Program-made: the position numbers and the translations under genes | Assembly: GCF_036850765.1 (NCBI RefSeq) | Contig: NC_089491.1 | Location: 91,668,740 to 91,732,739 of the forward strand | DNA length: 64,000 bases | Reading direction: 5' to 3' | Origin: Saccopteryx bilineata | Lineage: Eukaryota > Chordata > Mammalia > Chiroptera > Emballonuridae | The notes under the pieces: generated by a model | The model's database searches: none | Told to the model about the DNA's origin: nothing | Seen by the model: the letters and a program-made list of their open reading frames with translations, nothing else | Shown: one piece after another, positions 57,475 to 64,000 of the stretch | How the letters are laid out: each line of letters opens with the position of its first letter | Numbering within the stretch: the first letter of the stretch is position 1

Positions 57475-57920
57475 TGGCTCTTGAATAATGCCATGTCCCA
57501 AACCTTGGAACTTGTGAATATGCTACCTATATGCCAAAAGAGACTTTGTGGATGTGATTAAAGTTAAGGAGTTTGAGAAAGAGAAATTATTCTGTATTAT
57601 TTGAATGGGACCAATGTAATCACAAGGTTCTCATAAGGGAAAGATGGGGGCTGGAGAACCAGGGTAAGAGAAGAGAGTTACAGATAGCATGCAGCTGACT
57701 CTGAAGATGGAGGAAGAGACCACAAGTAAAGGAATGCAGGCAGCCTCTTGAGGTGGGAAAATGCACTGGAATACTCTCCTCTGTTGCCTCCAAGAGGAAT
57801 GCAGCCCTGCTGACCCACTTAAACTACTGACCTACAGAATTGTAAGAAAATAAATGCTTGTGTTTTGAAGTCATTAAGTTTGTGATGATTTGTAATAGCA
57901 GAATAGAACACTAATACAAA
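57475..57920 (+). mobile_element. MaLR-type solo LTR, old
   Basis: Collinear with a common mammalian MaLR-type LTR: CATGTCCCAAACCTTGGAAC, GTGAATATGCTACCT, GACTTTGTGGATGTGATTAAAG, CCAATGTAATCACAAGGTTC, GGAATGCAGGCAGCCTC, GAATGCAGCCCTGCTGACCC, GAATTGTAAGAAAATAAATGC (poly(A) signal region) and GTTTGTGATGATTTG. No TSD readable. Subfamily not assigned. Confidence 0.7.
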
Positions 57921-58685
57921 TGATGAAACAAAAATTCCACACCTAATAAAATAGAGGGCTAAGTAAACATTGCTAACTTCTTTTTAATTCAAGAAAATGA
58001 AGGAGCATTGCTAAAAGTTGATTTACTTAAAAGAAGTTGTGTTAAGAGATCATCTTAATCAACAGATATAAGAAAAGACCAAAAGATTAAATAGATTAAG
58101 CAATAACCACAGCAAGGAGAAACCAAAATAAGGGATAAGTAGTGTACCTAAAAAAAACAACCACATCAATTGACCATGATTAGAGAAGACCATTAAGAAT
58201 TAAGTCATTTTGAAAACTTGTTTTAAAAAATGAAACAAGCATTTATTTTTTTTATATAACCAGTGCCTCAGAAAAACAGAACAGTACATGAGGATATTTT
58301 TATTATAATATCCCATCTTATTTATGAAAAAGCAATAATTTAAATAAAATATAAACATTTTGCTATCCTTAATTAAATAAGAATTGAAACACTGACCACT
58401 GCTGACATTAGAAAAAGAGGCAAAGTTGATATTAGACACTTTCTAAAGAAAGTGCCTCTTGTGAAATGGCCCTGGGAATGCTAGATCTAACTATAAACTT
58501 ATAACAAATATAGGAAAGAGATGCACGTGCTAAATGATGCCACTGGGAAGCGAGCACATCCAGGCTATGGGGAACCCACAGGACCAAGGACAAAATAAAA
58601 GAAGACAAATCTCTGAGTTTTTCAAAATAAAATGTAAAGAAAGAAAAAAAAACCCAGAGTGGTTGCTCTAAATTACAAGAAGACT
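57921..58685. other. Unassigned DNA without a gene
   Basis: No recognisable gene. The part at 58440-58640 is less AT-rich and unidentified. Confidence 0.45.
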
Positions 58686-58689
58686 TAAA

Positions 58690-59605
58690 AGCTGGTATTT
58701 ATGAACAACAGTTCCAACAAAGGGTTAATATACAAACTATAAAAAGAACTCATACAACTCAACACTGAACAATTTAATTAAAAAATGAGCAGAGGATCTA
58801 AACAGAATTCTCTTTCAAGAAGGCATACAAACAGCCATCAGAATAAAGAAAAAAATGTTTAACTTCACTAGCTATTAGGGAAATGCAAATCAAAAGTACA
58901 AGGAGATACCACCTCACACCTGTTAGACTAGCTATTATCAACAAGACAGGTTATAACAAGTGTTGGAGAGGCTGTGGAGAAAAAAGAACCCTCATTCACT
59001 GCTGGTGGGAATGTAAACTAGTAGAGTCACTATGAAAAACAGTATGCAGTTCTTCAAAAAATTAAGAATACAGTTAACATGTGTCCTAGTAAACCCTCTT
59101 CTATCTCCCTGAAAAGTTGAAAATATTTATTTATAAAGATATATAAACCCCTGTGTTCATTGCACCATGATTCATGATAGCTAAGCCATGGAAACGACTG
59201 AATTGTCCCTTGATAGAGGATTGCACAAAGAAGATGTGGTACATATACACAATAGAATACTATTCAGCAGTAGGAAAGATGAAATATTACCATTTGAGAC
59301 AACTTGGATAGATCTTGAAAATATTATTTTAAGTGAAATAAGTCAGACAGAAAAAGCTAAGAACTCATATGTGGAATATAAAGCTGAACCTCATAAACAT
59401 AGACAAAAGTATGGTGGTTACCAAAGGAAAGTGGGGGTGAGAGGGTAGTGGTGTGTATCAGGGGCCAAATATATAGTAACAAAAGATAATTTGACTTTGA
59501 GTGATGTACACAATGTAATATATAGATATTATATCATAGGAATGTATACTTGAATCTTTTATAATTTTACTAACCAATGTCATATCAATAAATTAATAAA
59601 TTTAT
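58690..59605 (+). mobile_element. L1 3' fragment, 5'-truncated, 0.9 kb
   Basis: ORF2 C-terminal region in order: GGGTTAATATACAAACTATA, GCAAATCAAAAGTACAAGGAG, ATACCACCTCACACCTGTTAG, GTTGGAGAGGCTGTGGAG, CTGCTGGTGGGAATGTAAAC, GAAGATGTGGTACATATACAC, then 3'UTR GTATGGTGGTTACCAAAGG, and a terminus near CAATAAATTAATAAATTT. A residual frame at 59188-59448 reads DEILPFETTWIDLENIILSE, the ORF2 C-terminus. Internal stops show it is dead. Confidence 0.85.
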
Positions 59606-59935
59606 GAGATAATAAACAAATAAATTAAACATTTTAAGGAATTTGAAAACAAAGAAGAGATAAATAAACCAATTAAGATGTATAACTGGTTATACTCTCA
59701 ATATTATCAAATATACTGAAAAAATAAAAATTACTATAGTATGACCAATAAAATGCATATATTCCCTACATATCCTACATATTTGGTGATATTTAAACTC
59801 ATTTTTTATTTTTTGGGAGGGTATAGTGAAGACATTTTAGTTATGTTTTAAAAGGTAGCTATTGTGTTCTATATACACACACACAGAGACACACACTAAA
59901 ATATTCATGGCTAAAATAGCATTGTCTAAGACTTG
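59606..59935. other. AT-rich spacer
   Basis: AT-rich, with a short imperfect CA run near 59876. No gene. Confidence 0.5.
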
Positions 59936-59937
59936 TT

Positions 59938-60500
59938 TTTTTTATTATAATTTTATTTTTTTAATGGGGTGACATCAATAAATCAGGATACATATATTCA
60001 AAGATAACATGTCCAGGTTATCTTGTCGTTCAATTATGTTGCATACCCATCACCCAAAGTCAGATTGTCCTCTGTCACCTTCTATCTAGTTTTCTTTGTG
60101 CCCCTCCCCCTCCCCCTTTCCCTCTCCCTCTCCCCCCTCCCCCCGTAACCACCACACTCTTATCAATGTCTCTTAGTCTCACTTTTATGTCCCACCTACG
60201 TATGGAATAATGCAGTTCCTGTTTTTTTCTGATTTACTTATTTCACTTATATATATGTTAATGTTATCAAGATCCCACCATTTTGCTGTAAATGATCCAA
60301 TGTCATCATTTCTTATGGCTGAGTAGTATTCCATAGTGTATATGTGCCACATCTTTATCCAGTCATCTATTGATGGGCTTTTTGGTTGTTTCCATGTCCT
60401 GGCCACTGTGAACAATGCTGCAATGAACATGGGGCTGCATGTGTCCTTGCTTATCAATGTTTCTGAGTTTTGGGGGTATATACCCAGTAAAGGGATAAAT
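59938..60500 (-). mobile_element. L1 3' end, 5'-truncated, younger
   Basis: On the minus strand the ORF2 C-terminus is open from about 60490 to its stop at 60185: IPLLGIYPQNSETLISKDTC, MFIAALFTVARTWKQPKSPS, DDWIKMWHIYTMEYYSAI. The 3'UTR follows, with a (GGGGAG)n-like purine part, and a terminus read on plus as TTTTTAATGGGGTGACATCA. The intact frame suggests a relatively recent insertion. L1 homology stops abruptly at about 60500 and continues into LTR-like sequence. Confidence 0.85.
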
Positions 60501-60502
60501 AG

Positions 60503-60960
60503 ATAGTAGATGAATATAACATGGGAGGTCCAGACCTGGAAAATAGATCTGGTGTTGTTGAAGCATTCCAAAGAAACCACAAGGAGGACCATATGGAGAG
60601 GACATAGTCTTTATTACTTATAGACAGGGACAACACTGATGGTGGCACTCTGTGAAAGTTCTGTACCCCATTAAGTGGAGTTATTATTTAAATAGCTGAG
60701 CCCTGGGCACTGACTTAAGTGAACCTTTGTGTTTACATGCAAGCCAGCAGGTGAGCAGGGTATAGGGGAAAGTGTATGTGCCATTCTCCTTGTTACGTAT
60801 CTGGTGATTCAGTTCCATTGTTCTTAGTAAAACCTTTGTTATAGTTTTACTACCCCCTATCTCACAGACAGCAGTCAGGATCCATGACCACGGTGCCCTG
60901 TCACTAGGGAAGAGGAAGGGCCATGTCCAGCATCGACTCTATAGTGGACATGTGCGGTTA
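60503..60960 (-). mobile_element. Probable solo LTR of an endogenous retrovirus
   Basis: On the minus strand a TATA-like CTATTTAAATAATAAC lies about 70-90 bases before AATAAAGACTATGTCC (poly(A) signal), then a pyrimidine-rich stretch with TTGTGGTTTC; this order is that of U3-R-U5. There is no coding sequence and no second LTR. Exact termini and a TSD could not be fixed. It may instead be part of a composite inserted with the adjacent L1. Family not assigned. Confidence 0.42.
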
Positions 60961-60964
60961 TGAA

Positions 60965-61095
60965 AAAACAAGATTTGTTATACTCTGATAATTGTTGAAG
61001 CTGGTTGATGAGTACGTCCAGGTTCAAAATATTATTTTCTTTACTATTGTGCATGTTTAAAATTTTCTCTAATAAAATATAAATATTTAGAACAT
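60965..61095 (+). mobile_element. L1M 3'-terminal fragment
   Basis: CTGATAATTGTTGAAGCTGG, TTGATGAGTACGTCCAGGTTC, TTTACTATTGTGCATGTTTAAA, CTCTAATAAAATATA resemble a widespread L1M 3' end (attgaagctgggtgatgggtac, ctacttttgtgtatgtttgaa, ataataaaa). Confidence 0.5.
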
Positions 61096-61801
61096 CAAAT
61101 TAGAGAAAATATTGTTTAGATCTAGTAATTCTGAGGAAAATTTAAGCTGTGTTTTCATGTCATTTGATTGTATGCTTACATGACCTCTCAAGGTTCTTTC
61201 TTTTCTTAGATGTACTTAATATATTTAGAAAGCATTATATTTGTTTATGGTTCTACAATGCTTTTTAAAATTTTAATACCAAGGAACATGTTATTTTAGT
61301 GACTTTATTTTAAGCGTGTCTTTGTTTCAATATATCACTGTGCTAGATATAACTATACTTAAGACTACCCATTTTCAGTCACTAAATATACAATCTTTCT
61401 CTCTTCTAATGGCTGCAGATCAATATTATTGTAGTAGGACAAAAATCATAAGTGATTTTAGCTTTTAGATATTATTAAGGAGAGTTACTGAGGTCATAAT
61501 ATTTGCTAGTTGCTTTGTGTGTGTGTGTGAGAGAGAGAGAGAGAAAGAGAGTGAAGGTGAACTTGTATAATATTGATAAGAAATAGCTCTTAACCTCAAT
61601 GTTGTCTATTGCATATTTGACAGAATGTAAGGTTATTCATAATGTGTTTTTAAGTGTAAGAAATGATATATTTACTGGTATGTCTTACATATTTCCTAGA
61701 AAATACTCTAATAACTTCAGCTTTATTTTTAAATGGTTTAATAATTGTTGAAATTAAAAAGTGACATTTATAACATACATGTAAGGTAAAAGAAAAATAA
61801 G
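61096..61801. other. AT-rich spacer with (GT)n(GA)n
   Basis: No gene. A short (GT)n passes into (GA)n at 61516-61551. Confidence 0.5.
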
Positions 61802-61813
61802 AAACTCTTTTGT

Positions 61814-62173
61814 GCCTGACCAGGCAGTGGCGCAGTGGATAGAGCGTCGGACTGGGATGCAGAAGGACCCATGTTCGAGACCCCGAGATCGCCAGCTTGG
61901 GCGCGGGCTCATCTGGTTTGAGCAAGGCTCACCAGCTTGAGCCCAAGGTCGCTGGCTCAAGCAAGGGGTTACTCGGTCTGCTGAAGGCCCACGGTCAAGG
62001 CACATATGAGAAAGCAATCAATGAACAACTAAGGTATCGCAACGCGCAACGAAAAACTAATGATTGATGCTTCTCATCTCTCCGTTCCTGTCTGTCTGTC
62101 CTTATCTATCCCTCTCTCTGACTCTCTCTCTCTGTGTCTCTGTAAAATAAAATAAAATAAAAAAGAAAAAAAT
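61814..62173 (+). mobile_element. SINE-B, young copy
   Basis: GCCTGACCAGGCAGTGGCGC head, GTGGATAGAGCGTCGGACTGG, GTTCGAGACCCCGAGATCGC, CTTGGGCGCGGGCTCATCTG, GGTCAAGGCACATATGAGAAAG and AACGCGCAACG. CpGs are kept, so it is the youngest-looking SINE-B here. The tail is AAAATAAAATAAAATAAAA. TSD AAACTCTT[T/G]TGT lies at 61802-61813 and 62174-62185. Confidence 0.94.
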
Positions 62174-62189
62174 AAACTCTTGTGTACCA

Positions 62190-63190
62190 ACTTAACAAAT
62201 AGAATGTTACCAATTCCTTAGAAGTCCCTTGTGTAACTTTGCTTACACCCCTCACTCTTCCCCATCCTCACAGAGTTGACCAGTCTCCTAAAGTTGGCAC
62301 TTATTCACTTTCAGAAAATTGTTTTATCTCATGTGCCCTCACTAATATGCTGTTTAGTTTTTCAGGGTTTTAAACACAGATTAATGGAATCATATTGTAT
62401 ATTTTCTTCTGTAATGTTTTCTTTTGCAAGATTATGCTCCTGAGATTCACCCATGTTGTTTAATTTTATTGAAATTGACCCACTGCTGTGTCACTGAGTG
62501 TTTTAATTTATAAATAAATATGCTCCATTTAACTTATCCAATATGTTGTTGGTAAAAAAAAATTGATGGTTGTAGTTTCTGTCTATTATATTTGTTTTTG
62601 TGAATGTTCTTGATGTATTATATGTGAGAATTTATTTACCTGATATAGGTTTAAAAATATATGTACAATAGTAAGTTCTCTAGGACATATGCCCAAAAGT
62701 GAAATGATTGGAATACAGAACAAGTTCATTTTCAGCTTTAGTAGAAAATGCAAAACTATTTACCCAAGTGATGGTAAGCAATAAATTTCTTCATAAATAC
62801 AGGAGTTTCAATTCTTGTTTATCTATATCAACAATTTATGAAGTCAAATATATGTCAATCTAAAAAGTATAAAATTGTTTGCTATTGTGATCTTAATTTA
62901 CATTGTCCCAATTACTAATATCAATAAACATCCTTTAATGTTATTTGTATATTTCTGTTTATATAAACTTGTTTATATTTTTTCATTTTCTAATTTAATT
63001 GTTTATTGTTTTAAAATATTTATTTAAGTCCTTTTATGTTCTGTATAATATTTTATTATGTTAATGCATTGCAAATATTTTATCTTAATTTGTTACTTGT
63101 TTTAATATTTTTATATGTCTTTTAACACAAAAAAATTTTAATTTTAAGGTAGCTTGTTTTATCACTTCTTTAAAAATTTTACATAATTGA
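62190..63190 (-). mobile_element. Old L1M fragment
   Basis: In reverse: AATGGAATCATATTGTATATT, CTGAGATTCACCCATGTTG, CTGTGTCACTGAGTGTTTTAA, CATATGCCCAAAAGTGAAATG, CAGCTTTAGTAGAAAATGC and TACATTGTCCCAATTACTAA follow the L1M ORF2 3' end. The later part (62900-63190) is AT-rich and less certain. Confidence 0.6.
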
Positions 63191-63194
63191 TATT

Positions 63195-64000
63195 TAGTTA
63201 AAAACTCCTTTATTGTGAAGGTGTAGAAAAAAATCATTTATGCAAACAGAAACCAAAAAGAAGCAGGATATTTATCCTTATATCAGACAAAATAACTTTA
63301 AGACAAAAACTTTAATAAGAGACAAAGAATGTCATTCTATAATTATATAATATAATAATAAAAGGGCTGATTCATCAAGAAGATTTAACAATTATAATAT
63401 TTATTCACCTAAATTCAGAGCTCCCAACAAAATAAAACAAATATAGTGGATATGAAGGGAGAAATTGACAATACATAATAGTCGGGGACTTTAATATCCC
63501 GTTTTCACCAATGATCAGATCATCCAGATAGAAAATCAAAAGAAAAACATTACACTTGAACTACATAGTAGATGATATGGATTTAACAGACATTTAAAAA
63601 ACATTCCAACAAAGAGCCCTGGAAAGGTAACTTAGTTGGTTACAGCATCGTCTTATATGCCAGGATTGTATGTTTGATCCCTCATCAGGGTATGGACAAG
63701 AATCAACCAATAAAGCCTAAACAAGTAGAACAATAAGCTGATCATTCTCCCCACCCCTGCCAATATAAAAGCAATAGTTAGTAGAATAAACATTCTTTTC
63801 AAGTACACCTGGAATATCAGCCAGACTAGAAGGTGTTAACTCATGAACTAAGTCACAAGAAATTTAAAAATTTTGAAATCCTATCAGGCATCTTTTACAA
63901 CTATAATGGTAAAAAGCTAGAAATCAATTATAAAATATTTTAAAACTTTATAATTATGTATAGATTAAGTAATATACTGATGTACAACTAATGGGTCAAA
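63195..64000 (+). mobile_element. Old L1 ORF2 fragment (endonuclease region), continuing beyond the window
   Basis: Frames with stops carry decayed ORF2 endonuclease wording: TATCAGACAAAATAACTTTAA, CCTAAATTCAGAGCTCCCAAC, GGAGAAATTGACAATACA, GACTTTAATATCCCG, and after a SINE, ACATTCTTTTCAAGTACACC, AAATTTAAAAATTTTGAAATC, CTAATGGGTCAAA at the window end. It is interrupted by a VES-like SINE at 63616-63775. Confidence 0.75.
63616..63775 (+). mobile_element. VES-like SINE inside an old L1
   Basis: GCCCTGGAAAGGTAACTTAG, TTGGTTACAGCATCGTC (A-box region), GTTTGATCCCTCATCAGGG (B box and head end), GAATCAACCAATAAAGCC and GTAGAACAATAAGCTGATCATTC have the wording of classic VES SINEs of other bats. Diverged; no clear TSD. 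Confidence 0.72.

Overview
The window is nuclear DNA of a mammal, and the repeats point to a bat. It carries many copies of long tRNA-headed SINEs whose 5' end reads GCCCTGGCCGGTTGGCTCAG (called SINE-A here, VES-like). A second tRNA-headed family starts GCCTGACCAGG and has a GTGGATAGAGC A-box region (SINE-B). A shorter relative starts GCCTGACCTGTGGTGG (SINE-C), and there are two old copies close to the classic VES form. The mix of SINE-A and SINE-B is what I would expect in a horseshoe bat or close relative (Rhinolophus group). That lineage call is inference from remembered families, not a search.

I could not support any host protein-coding exon, RNA gene or CpG-island promoter. The open reading frames present are pieces of L1, read-through of SINE bodies, or chance frames in low-complexity DNA. 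The window is best described as AT-rich, gene-poor intergenic or intronic DNA, a large part of which is recognisable transposon sequence of several ages: MIR and L2 remnants, L1M and MaLR fragments, two DNA-transposon MITEs, old and younger L1 pieces, and many SINEs whose target-site duplications (TSDs) can still be read.

Layout. 1-14 kb: SINE insertions among MIR/L2/L1 3' fragments, including two SINE-A copies inserted one after the other at the same site (3.2-3.9 kb) and a 130-bp mariner-like MITE between two L1 tails (10.35-10.48 kb). 14-35 kb: AT-rich unique DNA with scattered SINEs, microsatellites and MIR pieces, plus an unassigned complex segment at 18.2-20.4 kb. 35.5-45.8 kb: the main structure, a full-length but dead L1 on the minus strand (36225-45362) with a readable 13-bp TSD and a probable 17-base 3' transduction. 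It sits inside an older L1 and is itself interrupted by two SINE-C, one SINE-A and a 1.76-kb retrocopy of an unidentified transcript, which contains another SINE-A. 45.4-45.6 kb: a hAT MITE with a perfect 8-bp TSD. 46-56 kb: L1M 3'-UTR fragments and SINEs. 57-64 kb: a MaLR-like LTR, a plus-strand L1 tail, a younger minus-strand L1 tail joined to a probable solo LTR, a SINE-B, and L1M remnants, one split by a VES-like SINE.

The L1 machinery is the only protein-coding content. Its ORF1 (RNA-binding chaperone) and ORF2 (endonuclease/reverse transcriptase) are broken by stops, insertions and loss of endonuclease catalytic residues. The SINEs and the retrocopy have the poly(A)-type tails and duplicated target sites expected of L1-driven mobilisation, so the window records several rounds of L1 activity supplied in trans. 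No undescribed biological system is evident. The most unusual items are the unidentified retrocopy, the nested insertion series, the re-used SINE target site and the candidate solo LTR.
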